NCBI RefSeq assembly: GCF_014898055.3
Contig: NW_023600993.1
Span: forward strand, 17,016,850-17,080,849
Direction of reading: 5' to 3'
DNA: 64,000 nucleotides
Source: Talpa occidentalis
Taxonomy: Eukaryota > Chordata > Mammalia > Eulipotyphla > Talpidae
Shown: positions 47,479-58,049 of the stretch, in pieces
How the letters are laid out: the number at the start of each line of letters is the position of its first letter
Numbering within the stretch: the first letter of the stretch is position 1
Notes under the pieces: model-generated
The model's database searches: none
The model's input: the letters and a program-made list of their open reading frames with translations, nothing else
Told to the model about the DNA's origin: nothing
Program-made: the position numbers and the translations under genes

Positions 47479-47721
47479 TCTTTTCTTATTTTCTTTAGTT
47501 CCTACTTTTGTTTCCAATTTATTTTTTTCTTACATCATTGTTAATTTTTAGACAGTATTTGATTTCTCCCCTCAGGTGTAGTCCCATAGTTCTCCTACAA
47601 CCATATCACCTGCGAACCATCACCACGACTCTTGTGCTAATCCCTCCCCTGTTCTGAACCCTCCCCCCTGCCCCTCTTTGCTGTATGCCTCAGATCTGTG
47701 GTCAGCTTGCTAGTTTTGTCT
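47479..47721 (-). mobile_element. Short L1 3'UTR insertion, second 3'UTR type, with TSD
   Basis: The 243-bp insertion is framed by a perfect 18-bp target-site duplication, TTTGGAAAACCCATTTTA, at 47461-47478 and 47722-47739. On the - strand it has a purine-rich GGGGCAGGGGGGAGGG tract and an A-rich end near the left duplication, as in an L1 3'UTR. It shares its core with 29270-29436 but not with the young L1 at 14746. Confidence 0.75.
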
Positions 47722-47963
47722 TTTGGAAAACCCATTTTAAAATCTATTCTTAAATCATTAAAATAGTAAGGCACATCTTTAAAGAAATTGTTCACAAAAT
47801 TAATGGGCAAAAGTACTACCTTTCACATGTATCTTCCTACTTTCATACATAGAGTACTTTTGAAAAGCACTACCAAAGTCAATGAATCAACACAAGACAG
47901 AGAGAATGGAGGGTGAAACATAAAAAGTTCTATGAATATATGAAGTAGAAAAGTTTCATTTGC

Positions 47964-48210
47964 GGGCCTCCCCGGTGGCGCAGCATTTGAGCGCTGGATT
48001 GCGAAGCTGCCCGCAGCCTCTGCAGCACCGGTTCGATCCCCAGCTGCTCCCCGGCCACCTGAGGAGGGTCCCACATGGCGCGCAGACTTCTCCTGCCGCC
48101 TGCTGCTCCCCTCAGCAGTGTACCTATGTCCTTCTGCCTGCTCTGCTCCCTGCTCTGGCTCTGGTGAATTCTCTCACCCTCCCGCACTTCTGACTGTACT
48201 CAGTGCTTGT

Positions 48211-48294
<84 letters not shown>

Positions 48295-48317
48295 AAAAAT
48301 AAATCTTTTTAAAAAAA
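47964..48317 (+). mobile_element. tRNA-derived SINE, young subtype A, with expanded tail
   Basis: A full-length copy with B-box GGTTCGATCCC and the GGCGCGCAGAC block. Its A-rich tail has expanded into a long GATA-type microsatellite before AAATAAATC and T and A runs. A perfect 16-bp target-site duplication, GAAAAGTTTCATTTGC, is at 47948-47963 and 48318-48333. The insertion point lies at the very edge of the L1 fragment that follows. Confidence 0.95.
48211..48293 (+). repeat. (ATAG)n / GATA tetranucleotide microsatellite
   Basis: About 20 uninterrupted units of a 4-bp repeat (AGAT register) arose in the AT-rich tail of the SINE. The pure run suggests high length variability between individuals. 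Confidence 0.95.
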
Positions 48318-48333
48318 GAAAAGTTTCATTTGC

Positions 48334-50907
48334 TATTTGGGGTTTTTTATGATTCCATATGAATTTCATCAATAATTGTTCTATTTCTTTGAAGAATGAC
48401 ATTGAAATTTTGATTGGAATAGCATTGAATCTGTATATTTCTTTTGGTAGGATGGCCATTTTAATAATGTTTATTCTCCCAATCCATGAGCAGGGGATAT
48501 CTCTCCATTTCTTTGTGTCTTCTTCTATTTCTTTTAACAGTGTTTTATAGTTTTCTTTGTATAGGTCCTTTACCTCTTTTGTTAGATTTATTCCCAAATA
48601 TTTGATTTTTTTTGTTTCGATAATAAAAGGGATGTTTTTTTTTTTTTGATTTCTTCTTCTTCAGATGTATTGTTTGTGTATAGGAAGGCTACTGACTTTT
48701 GCATGTTGATTTTGTATCCTGCCACTTTACTGAATTGATTGATGAGTTGAATTAGTTTTTCTGTGGAGATTTTGGGGTTCTCTATGTATATTATCATATC
48801 ATCTGCAAATAGTGATAGTTTGACTTCTTCTTTTCCTATTTGGATTCCTTGGATGTCTTTCTCTTGTCTTATTGCTCTGGCTAGGACTTCCAGTATTATA
48901 TTGAAAAGCAGTGGTGAGAGTGGACATCCTTGTCTTGTTCCAGATCTTAATGGAATTGCTTTCAGCTTTTCACCATTGAGAATGATACTGGCTGTTGGCT
49001 TGTCATAGATGGCCTTTATGATGTTGAGGTATGTTCCTTGTATCCCAAGAATTTCAAGGGCTTTTATCATGAATGGGTGTTGCACTTTGTCGAAAGCTTT
49101 CTCAGCATCTATTGATATTATCATACGGTTTTTATATTTCTTTTTGTTGATGTGTTGGATGATGTTGATTGATTTTCGGATGTTAAACCATCCTTGTGTC
49201 CCTGGAATGAATCCTACTTGGTCGTGGTGAATTATCTTATGGATACATTGTTGGATTCTGATAGCTAAAATTTTATTGAGGATTTTTGCATCAGTGTTCA
49301 TTAGGGAGATTGGCCTGTAGTTTTCCTTTTTCATGTTGTCCTTATTCGGTTTTGGTATTAGTGTAATGTTAGCTTCATAGAACGTGTTTGGTATTGTCCC
49401 TTCCTTCTCAATTTTTTGGAAGAGTTTGTGAAGGATAGGCACTAATTCGTCTCTGAATGTTTGGTAGAATTCATTTGCAAATCCATCAGGTCCTGGGCTT
49501 TTGTTTATGGGGAGGTTTTTGATCACCATTTCAATTTCGCTGCTTGTAATTGGTCTGTTTAGGTGTTCTATTTCTTCTTTATCTAGCTTTGGGTGATTGT
49601 AGAGTTGTAGGAATTTGTCCATCTCCTCTAGATTGTTGAACTTGTTTCCATACAACTGTTCATAGTAGTTACTGATTATTCTTTTGATTTCTGCTGTGTC
49701 CGTTGTGATTTCTCCTCTTTCATTTATGATCCTATTTATTTGTGCTTTCTCCCTTTTTTCCTTTGTGAGCCTGGCTAGGGGTTTGTCTATTTTATTGATT
49801 TTTTCAAAGAACCAGCTCTTGGTTTCATTGATCTTTTGGATTGTTTTTTTAGTTTCAATTTCATTTATTTCTGCTTTGGTTTTTATTATTTCTTTTCTTC
49901 TATTGGTTTTGGGGTTTTTTTTGTTGTTCTTTTTCTAGATCTCTGAGCTTCGAGATTAGGTTGTTTCTTTGAGTTCTTTCTTGTTTTTTGATGTGAGCTT
50001 CTATTGCTATATATTTTCCTCTTATTACTGCTTTTGCTGCATCCCATACATTTAGGATATTGGTGTCCTCCTTGTCATTCAATTCAAAGAATTTTTTAAT
50101 TTCTTCTTTGATCTCCTCATTAGTCCAGTGGTCTTCCAGTAGTGTGGTTTTTAATCTCCATGAGGTAGGATAGTTCCTTGCCTTCTTTTTATGGTTTATT
50201 TCTAGTTTGATGCCTTCGTGGTCAGAAAAGATGGTTGGTATGATTTCAATCTTGGTGTATCTGTTGATGTTTGTCTTGTGCCCCAGTATGTGATCGATCC
50301 TGGAGAATGATCCATGTGCGCTTGAGAAAAATGTGTACTCCGTTTTTTTTGGGTTTAGTGTTCCTATAGATGTCTGTTAAGCCCAAATGCTCTACGTCCT
50401 TATTTAGAGCTTTAGTTTCTTTACTTATTTTTTGTCTTGTTGATCTATCCATTGTTGATAGTGGTGTGTTGAAGTCTCCCACTACGTATGTGTTTTCTCT
50501 GATGTCTGTTTTCAGAGAGGACAACAGTTGTCTGATATATTTTGGTGCTCCTTCGTTTGGTGCGTATATGTTAATGAGTGTTAGTTCTTCTTGAAGTATT
50601 GTCCCCTTGATCATAATGTAGTGATCATTGGGGTCTCTTTTTATTTTTTGAGTTTGAAGTCTGTTTTATCTGATATAAGTATAGCTGTTCCTGCTTTCTT
50701 TTTTGGTCCATTCGCTTGTAGGATTGTTTTCCATCCTTTAACTTTGAGCCTATTTTTATCTTTTGTAGCTAAATGTGTTTCCTGGAGACAGCAAAAGGTT
50801 GGGTTTTGTTTCTTAATCCAGGCTGCAACTCTGTGTCTTTTTATTGAAGAGTTTAGTCCATTTACATTTAGAGTTAATATTGATATGTTAGCATCTGTAT
50901 TTGCCAT
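48334..50907 (-). pseudogene. L1 ORF2 fragment with several frameshifts
   Basis: ORF2 begins at 50907 ([19 protein letters not shown]), carrying the endonuclease motifs N14 and LQETHL. Against the copy at 10919 the frame breaks at about 50650 (one A lost in an A-run), about 50367 (one base gained), about 49917 (one A gained) and about 48640 (A-run change). The longest surviving piece, 48588-49655, holds [30 protein letters not shown] and LFADDM. The C-terminal domain is absent, so no functional ORF2p is possible. Confidence 0.9.
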
Positions 50908-50981
50908 TGTGTTTGTCTTTCCTTTGATTTTATTTATTTATTCTTTTAATAACTTTTTTTTTTTTTGGTCTTCTTTTGTTG

Positions 50982-51839
50982 TTATTCGTCCCTCTGAGGT
51001 TCTGACTTTAGGATTCCTTGTAGTATTTTTTGGAGTGGGGGTTTAGTCTTAATGAAATTCCGGAGTTTCTGTTTGTCTGGGAAGGTCCTTATTCTTTCTT
51101 CATGGAGGAAGGAGAGCTTTGCGGGATAGAGTATTCTTGGTTGGCATCTGTTTTCTTGGAGTCTGTTGACTATGTCCCTCCACTCTCTCCTTGCCCGTAG
51201 TGTTTCTTCAGAGAAGTCTGATGTCAGCCTGATTGGTTTTCCTTTGAATGTTATCTGTTTCTTCCCTCTTGTCAGCTTCATTACTTTTTCCTTGTCCTGG
51301 ATTCTTGGGAGCTTTACTATTATGTGTCTTGCTGTATTTTTCCTTTTGTCATGGAAGTTTGGTGTTCTGCTTGCTTCTTGTATATCAATTTTCAGCTCCT
51401 TCTTCGCATTTGGGAAGTTCTCTTCAATTATCTCCTGGAATATTTTCTCTGTTCCTACATCTCTCTCCTCTCCTTCTGGAATTCCTATAACTCTTATATT
51501 TCCTTTCCTCATGGAGTCAGATAGTTCCTGAAGTCTTTCTTCGTTCTTTTTCCTTGGTACTTCTCTTTCCTTTTCCGTTTTGGTTCTTTTTATTTCTGTG
51601 TCTTCAAGAGTACTTATTCGTTCTTCCATTTCATCTATTCTGCTTTCATTGCTTTTCCCAGAGTTCTTTAGTTCCTCCATTAATTCTTTCATCTCCTGCA
51701 TTTCTTTTACTTCCCTCTTTAGGGACTCAATTTCATTCTTCTGACCATTGTTTTCCCTCTTTAGGGACTCAATTTCCTTCTTCTGATCATTGTTTTCCTT
51801 TATGACTTCTGTCACTTTTTTAATCATGGCAATTTTAAA
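50982..51839 (-). pseudogene. L1 ORF1, 5'-truncated, otherwise open
   Basis: About 281 codons stay open, but the first 80 or so codons are cut off by the truncation at 51839. The RRM-like segment (NIRVIGIPEGEER) and C-terminal domain (REWRDIVNRLQENRCQPRILY) are present. Its coiled coil has two tandem 42-bp units (51713-51754 and 51755-51796), 14 residues each, so it is 21 residues longer than in the copy at 9814. Confidence 0.9.
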
Positions 51840-51894
51840 GGCAATACTAAACAGTTTAAAACATTTTTTAAAACAATTTTAATAGAATTCAGGA

Positions 51895-52300
51895 ATAAAT
51901 TTGTTCTTGTTATCTATTGCTATGTAACAAATTTCTCTAAAGCCTAGTGGTTTACAATAACAACAGATCATTTTTATTTCTCATGATGTTTTAGGATCAG
52001 GCATTCATTCAAGTGGAAAGTTTGGACTCAGTCTCTTGAGGCTATAAGGGAGACAGTAACTAGGGCTAGGGTGCAGGCATGGGAGCTGACAGCTCTCGCT
52101 TCCCTTTGTATAGTCTCAAGGCTCTAGGCAGCTGAGAGTCTAAAAAGTCAATATTTCAACTAAAAAAGTAAAAGTTGCATCATGGTCTAGTCACAATGTC
52201 ACTCCCACTACATTCTGTTTGTTACAAGACACAAAGCCACCCAGATTGAATTGATGAGAAGGGTAATTAGACATTACCTCTTCATGGGGGCATGACAAGA
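51895..52300 (-). repeat. Degenerate interspersed repeat, possibly MaLR-like
   Basis: GTTATCTATTGCTATGTAACAA, AAGCCTAGTGGTTTACAATAAC and TTATTTCTCATGATG read like a reverse-complemented LTR end of the MLT1 kind (CAGCAATAGATAAC terminus). The remaining 300 bp did not let me name the family. Confidence 0.35.
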
Positions 52301-52439
52301 TTCTACAAGAGTTTATGGTATGGTACATAAGATCGCCATGATCTTTAGAAAAAAAGTCATAAAATCTAATAGTAGTATGGGAGACCCACGTGGGAGAACT
52401 TCATATCCTCAACCAAAAACTACTAAGAGATTAATAAGT

Positions 52440-53130
52440 GTATGAAAAGATATTCCACATAATATATCATTAAAGAATTGCAAATTAAAACAAGGAGATA
52501 TCACTACACATCTATTAAAATGTCCAAAATCCAAAACATGGACACCAATTCCCAGCAAGAATGTGGAACAACAGAACTTTCACTCATTGCTGGTGGGTAA
52601 GCAAAATGGTACATCCATACAATCCAGCAGTCACATTCCCTGTTGTTTATGCAAATGAGCTGAAAGCATTATAGAAACAAATACCTGAACACAGATGTTT
52701 ATGACAACTTTTTCATAAATGCCAAAACTTGGAAGCAACTGAGCTCTTTCAGTAAGTGAATGAACAAATCATCTGTGGTAAATCTAGACAATTAAATATT
52801 ACTCAATTCTAAGAAGTGAGCTATCAATCTATGAAAAGAAATGGAGGAAACTTAAATGCATATTCGTATGTAAAAGAAGTCGATCTGAAGACTACCGGCT
52901 ATAATTCTATGTGTAAAGCATTATGGAAGACACAAAATTATGGAGACAGTAAAAATACCTGTTTGCTAGGGATTGGGGAACAGGAGGACTGAATAGGTAG
53001 AGCACAGAGAATTTTTGGGGCTGTGAAATAACTCTGTATAATACTATTAGCATGGGTACATGTCATTATACATTTATCGAAAGCCATAGAATTAAAATAC
53101 CAAAAATCCTACTATAAACTAGGAACACTG
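52440..53130 (+). mobile_element. Old L1M 3' end
   Basis: ATTGCAAATTAAAACAAGGAG, TTTCACTCATTGCTGGTGGG, AACACAGATGTTTATGAC, CCAAAACTTGGAAGCAACTG and the 3'UTR-like GGGATTGGGGAACAGGAGG run in L1 order (cf. 14225-14600 of the young copy). The sequence is diverged with numerous stops. Confidence 0.75.
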
Positions 53131-53399
53131 GGCAATAATGCTGAATCAGTCATTCATAATTTGAGGTCATAATTTCTAACAAATGTGCTACTCTAATATT
53201 TACAGGGAAACTAGGTTATGCATGTGGAGAAAGGAGATACATGGAAATTCTGTACTTTGTGATAAATTTTACTATGAACCTAAAACTCTAGACTCTAAAG
53301 GGGATTTTATTTTGAAACTTAACAAAATTATTTTGAAGTTGATCTTTAGGGGCAAACTGTTAATCTCTGGGTTTACTTAATCAAAATTCAAAGGCCAAG

Positions 53400-53520
53400 G
53401 AAATTATAAAAGAGGTGCTGTAAGGATTGAAGAAATTGCTAGGGGCAGACACTCAGAAAGTGGTCTGGACTATATAGCAAGCACTTAATCAATGCCAACT
53501 ACGCTTAGCTTATTTGTAAA
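53400..53520 (+). repeat. MIR 3' end fragment
   Basis: GTGCTGTAAGGATTGAAGAA, TATAGCAAGCACTTAATCAATG follow the 3' part of MIR. Confidence 0.5.
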
Positions 53521-53894
53521 TGAAAATAAAATATTACTATTCAAAAGATTCTCCTCCAAGTAGGAAAATAGAATAAAAATAGCGTGAGGTGAAATACCTG
53601 ACTGTGAAGTATTGCTGTAGTAAAGGAAAGAAATAGTTTGGTAACTAGAAGAGAAAATGAAATCTAGAGTGACAGTTTTAAGGTAAAAGAAATAAAAACA
53701 TAGTCATCTGTTGTGTATATGAATAAGTGGAGCAAAGATAGTACACAAGGGTTAGAGGGTAACTTCTGGAGCTGATAATTGGGGCTGTAACATAAAAATG
53801 TCATGTCAAGGAGTAGATTCATCCTTGAATCTACTCTCAGGAGAAGGTGCAGACCCATAGGCACACACACTTGGCAGGAGGCATATGGTCAAAT

Positions 53895-53997
53895 CAAGTA
53901 GTCAGGACCTCTGGGAAAGAGGCCCAGCAAACTGCATGCTAACAAGCTCTCCATATCATTCTTATTCTCAACAATGTTTGAAAACCATTGCTCTATA
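53895..53997 (+). mobile_element. MER5-like DNA-transposon relic
   Basis: GGCCCAGCAAACTGCATGCTAA, CAAGCTCTCCATATCATTC and AACAATGTTTGAAAACCATTG match the 3' half of MER5A (GCCCAGCAATCTG.., AACAAGCCCTCCAGGTGATTC, GTTTGAGAACCACTG). Confidence 0.65.
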
Positions 53998-53999
53998 CA

Positions 54000-55135
54000 C
54001 ATGCATTTGATGTAGGGGACTGAGGAGCAAAGTAATTAATTGTCCAATGTCAAATAGTTACTTTGTGGCATAATCAAAACAAGCTTTCATCTGGGTTTTT
54101 TGTCTGTTTTCATCTGTTTTCACTATGCAAAATGTATCATTAAAGTAAAAATATGTTTTATGCACCTTTATTAAAAGTTATTCCAAAACTACTGAGTCAT
54201 TTGGACTCAGTAAGAATAACTTAAATCAAATTTTCCTGCTTTCACAATTCACTGTGAAATATGACACTAAGTTAATTGTATTACAACCTAAATTGAAGAA
54301 CAGTTACTTAGCTTAGAAGTGCTCTCAAATTCCAGAAATATGAAATTCTTTCCATTATATAGATAATTCCATTAAGATTTCTACTCAACATGACCCACCT
54401 CTGTATTAAAAAACAAAAAGTTGATCTGCTAAGCCTTTTATTAAGCCTTGCAGATTGGTTTAGGATAGAGATTTACTAAAACACTTTTCCTGAGCTGTAG
54501 ATTAAATTAGTGAATCTCATTGTCTCTCCAGTTCCAAATTAAGCTCACTCAGATGAATTACTCTTTCAGCATGGATTAAACACATGCAAGCAAAACAGGC
54601 TTAATGAGGAATTTTCTTAAACATGTGGAATACAAAGCCTTCTCATACTAATTACTCTCTAGTTAGAAATTTTGGATATATTCTCCCATGCACCATCACC
54701 TTCTCAAAAGGAGCATAGAGAAAGGTGAACAAAGTTATTATTGCAGTGAAAACATAGACATATAACTTCAAGCCCAAGTAGCTAAAGATATTCGGTGTGA
54801 GGTATCTGGCAACAAAGCTATCCATTCACTGGGCTGATAAGTCAGTCCCCAAATGTGAATGTTGATTTCTGCATGTGTATGCATATGCACATGTATGTTC
54901 ATTTTGTTTAGTGATGAGACAGATCTCAATAGAGAGACATCTTCCACTATTTAAAAAATAAAAACCACACAACTGTTTTGAGATCAATTGTTAACATCAT
55001 AAACATGCCATGCGAAACTGTATTTAATGACATTTTAACAGAAAACTCTTCGGGCATTTCAACCCTTTATGAAAAACTACATTACCAAGCTCCTGAACTA
55101 TGCACAGTCATTTTATCCCTTTAGTGACTAAAGGC
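54000..55135. other. Unassigned AT-rich DNA
   Basis: There is no gene or confident repeat. A hairpin, ACTGAGTC with GACTCAGT, occurs at 54191-54211 and includes an AP-1-like TGAGTCA. Confidence 0.4.
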
Positions 55136-55153
55136 ATTATTAAAGTAATGCTT

Positions 55154-55418
55154 TTTTTAAAAAGATTTATTTATTCATGCATACAAGAACTGGGGCACAG
55201 GCCAGAGGTGCGGAGGGTGAGTGGATTTACCAGAGACAGAGTGGGGAAGAGAACAGGCAGATTGACCAAAGAACACTGCTGAGGGGAGCAGCGGGCGAGT
55301 CAGGAGAGGTCTGCTGTGCATCTGGGTTGCTCCCTGGCCCGGGATCGAACTCATGCTGCAGAGGCTGCAGATCGCTTCATAGTGTGGTTCTTAGCCCCTT
55401 GCGCCACCAGGGAGGCCC
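55154..55418 (-). mobile_element. tRNA-derived SINE, older subtype B
   Basis: An inverted full-length copy. On the - strand the head is GGCCTCCCTGGTGGCGCAAG and the tail GCATGAATAAATAAATC. The target-site duplication ATTAAAGTAATGCTT at 55139-55153 and ATTAAAGTAATTCTT at 55420-55434 has one mismatch. Confidence 0.94.
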
Positions 55419-55434
55419 GATTAAAGTAATTCTT

Positions 55435-56590
55435 GGTGGTCTTGTTTGCAACATTTCCAGAAGGGTTACCTAACTTTATGACATCATATGAGAAGTAGCA
55501 TCAGGAAAACTTCAAACTTCAGAGTCAGCTAAAAGATTCTAGATAGATAATTAAATATTAGTTACCACTGAAGATGCTAGATAATCACAACAGAGGAGCA
55601 AAGGAGTATGTTTTTTTCTTACTCTACGTACCAGTGATTGATGATAACTCCAGCCTTCCACCTTGGATTCAGGGTGTCATTTCCTTTCCTTCTCAGTACA
55701 GACTTTCTTCCTTTTCCATCAATACAAAGAACTATGCTTTAAATGGGAGACTCTGAAAAATTGTGTTCAACAGATTATGTACATGTGGGAATACTGTAAA
55801 CGTGAGCACACGTACATGTGCATGCAGCCCAGGAAAATATGTGGCACTAAAACCATCTTCAGCATCTTCTACAACTTTAGTGACTCACTTATTCCTTCCA
55901 CATCCATAAGAGAGTTAAGGAATGAAGAGTGTCTCTGCAAAACCAAAATGCAAAGGATGCAAAGTTGTAGGGTGCATTGAGGAAGCTAGAATTCCCCCAG
56001 CAAATGGGATAAGTAATGATGACAATTGAACAAAAGCATGTCCCTATTTCCTACAAATTATTTTCAATTAGGTGAGAGAAAACAGCTTGGCAGTCCTTCC
56101 AGAATCAGATCTTAGATGTATGTGAGCCCAAAGAGTTTAATTTTACAGGAGAAAATTAAACACAGATGCATGTAGATGTGGCTACAGTGGAAGAAATGGC
56201 AGAGGAGTTTGTTCCTAGTGTCCTCAAGCAGTGCTGCATCTTCTTTATGTGCGTTTTTTTCAGGAGGCAGAGTTCACTGTCTGTATCTCTGAGACTTCCA
56301 TTCTGAAATCACTCTGTATGTGGAAAATCGTCCCAGAAGAATTCACCATTACTTATTTCCTTCAGCAGAAAAATTTCTCAGAAACAGCATTGGAATTGTG
56401 CCCGAGAGGAAGATTTCAAGTCACTGTTAGTATTTATCAAGGCAGATCACTCTCAGAGTAGAAATTTTAAAGGCTTTGAAAACACACAAGCAGCACTGTT
56501 TTCTTCTACTAGTACAGCTGGACCTTACTTTTTCTTCTTGATACCCAGATCAACTGAGTATATGCTTTCCTTTCTAGACATATCATGAGA
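55435..56590. other. Unassigned DNA
   Basis: Open frames of 60-105 codons (for example 55663-55980) show no known motif. No splice or coding signal is convincing. Confidence 0.35.
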
Positions 56591-56629
56591 GCAGGAATAC
56601 TTATCTGTACGTTGGTGATCTTGGATAAC

Positions 56630-56820
56630 GTAGCATCGTAGGCTCAGGGGCCAAGTTCCAATTCTCACACTCACTAGGTTAGTGTACTTGACCAAGTTGT
56701 TTAATTTCATTAGAAAATTGGAATAACTAGACCTATTTATAAGGCAGTGATGATAATTAAATGTGATCTTGAACACACAGCACTTAGTATCATGCTCATT
56801 ACATTAAATAATGTTCAACA
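56630..56820 (+). repeat. MIR
   Basis: CAAGTTCCAATTCTCACACTC, GTGTACTTGACCAAGTTG, TAAATGTGATCTTGAACAC and CACAGCACTTAGTATCATGC are in MIR order. A second inverted MIR-like bit (AACATTTATTGAGATCTACTA) follows at 56848-56885. Confidence 0.6.
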
Positions 56821-57109
56821 ACCTCCTTTATTTAACATCATTTAGTAAACATTTATTGAGATCTACTATATGTCAAGCATTTTACAATGTCAAGCCTGCA
56901 CTTGCTGTATCAAGTTTCTAATAGAACATTTTGAAAAGACTGATGGTTATGTGGACAAAGAAGACTGTGATGGGGTGGTGATGCTGAAAACAGTATTAAT
57001 AGGAAGTCACTAGGTGTCCCTGAAAAACCACAGTGATTTTCTCTTTAAAGTTTTACCTCAAATACTCTTAAAAGTCAGGCAGTGTTATAGTTGAGTTTTA
57101 ACTGACTTG

Positions 57110-57420
57110 CTTTTTGGGATGAAATTAAGCTGAAATTTTATCCCCTGTACTATAGGCACAAAGGGCTTCCTAAGCTAATTAATGCTATAAACAAGATGGG
57201 AGGGAAATGTTGCCCGCATCAGAGAACAGTTATTTCCAAGCACTTTTGCCTATAATTTTCAAACAAGCATCGTAATTGCAAAGTAAGCAGAAGCCAGCAT
57301 TGCTAAGCCTGGCTTTGTCCTCATTACTGTTTGCCATTATCTGCTCATTAATGCTGGTCCTGGAACTGGCAAAAGCCCACTATGCTCCATCCTAGCTGCT
57401 GTACTTAAATGCAATGGAGC
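57110..57420. other. Possible conserved noncoding segment
   Basis: The segment is repeat-free to my eye and less AT-biased. It carries several homeodomain-like cores (CTAATTAATGC near 57175, CATTAATGCTGG near 57347) and clusters of potential binding sites. There is no open frame of note. Conservation cannot be judged from one sequence. Confidence 0.25.
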
Positions 57421-57492
57421 AAAATGACATGCAAGGTTATAAACCACAGTAAATCAGACATCTGGATTAATGCAGTAGTTAAGACCAATGCC

Positions 57493-57810
57493 GGGCCTCC
57501 CCGGTGGCGCAGCGGTTGAGTGCTGGGTTGCGAAGCTGCCCGCGGCCTCTGCGGCGCCGGTTCGATCCCCGGCTGCTCCCCGGCCACCGGAGGAGGGTCC
57601 CACATGGCGTGCAGACCTCTCCTGCCGCCCGCTGCTCCCCTCAGCAGTGTACTTCGGTCCTTCTGCCTGCTCTGCTCCCCACTCTGGCTCTGGTGAATTC
57701 TCTCACCCTCCCATGCTTCTGACTGTACCCAGTGCATGTAAAAACAAAACAAACAAATAAAATAAATAAATAAAACATGCCTCTATAAAAAAAAAAAAAA
57801 AAAAAAAAAA
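57493..57810 (+). mobile_element. tRNA-derived SINE, young subtype A, with extra tail sequence
   Basis: A very well-preserved copy with B-box GGTTCGATCCC and the CCGGCCACCGGAGGAGGGTC block. Its tail differs from the other copies: after AGTGCATG come an A-rich stretch, then ACATGCCTCTAT, and then a pure run of about 26 A. The target-site duplication is GACCAATGCC at 57483-57492 and 57811-57820. Confidence 0.94.
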
Positions 57811-57821
57811 GACCAATGCCT

Positions 57822-58045
57822 CTGGAGTCCACCTACATGAATTCAAGTCCAATTTGAACCCACCTTCTCCTATCAGATTCAGTCAGTTTGTTTTACTTCC
57901 TTGAGCCTTAAACTCCTCCTCTGTAGATATGAATCATAACATTACCTACCTAGCGTGACACCCAGGCTTAAAGAGATAATCTGTGTAAATCACTTAGCAT
58001 AGTATTGGCCTACGATCAGCGCTTCAAATTTAGCTGCTGTATCAT
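57822..58045 (+). repeat. MIR
   Basis: GCCTCTGGAGTCCACCTAC, GAATTCAAGTCCAATTTGAACC, CTTCCTTGAGCCTTAAACTCC and AATCACTTAGCATAGTATTGG are in full-length MIR order. Confidence 0.75.
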
Positions 58046-58049
58046 TTTT

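Larger units (their letters stand above)
48334..51839 (-). mobile_element. Young L1, internal fragment lacking both ends
   Basis: A 3.5-kb piece of the same young L1 family corresponds to about 10051-13491 of the full-length copy in inverse orientation. It starts inside ORF1 and stops inside ORF2, just after the block encoding [19 protein letters not shown]. It lacks the 5'UTR, the last 420 codons of ORF2, the 3'UTR and the poly(A) tail. No target duplication of its own is visible. Its left edge coincides with the later SINE insertion. Confidence 0.93.

Noticed and set aside
48211..48293. Regular short direct repeats resembling a CRISPR-like array
   Set aside because: It is a pure tetranucleotide microsatellite without spacers, in a mammalian SINE tail.
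50591..51046. 151-codon + strand frame rich in Phe/Leu/Val, membrane-like
   Set aside because: It is antisense to the start of L1 ORF2 and the ORF1-ORF2 spacer. The same shadow exists opposite the full-length copy at 10813-11199.
48334..51839. 5' inversion (twin priming) as explanation of the inverted L1 piece
   Set aside because: Neither side carries the matching opposite-oriented 3' part with poly(A) that twin priming leaves.
55663..55980. 105-codon frame, cysteine- and methionine-containing
   Set aside because: No family motif, no repeat or splice support, and its length is within chance for this composition.
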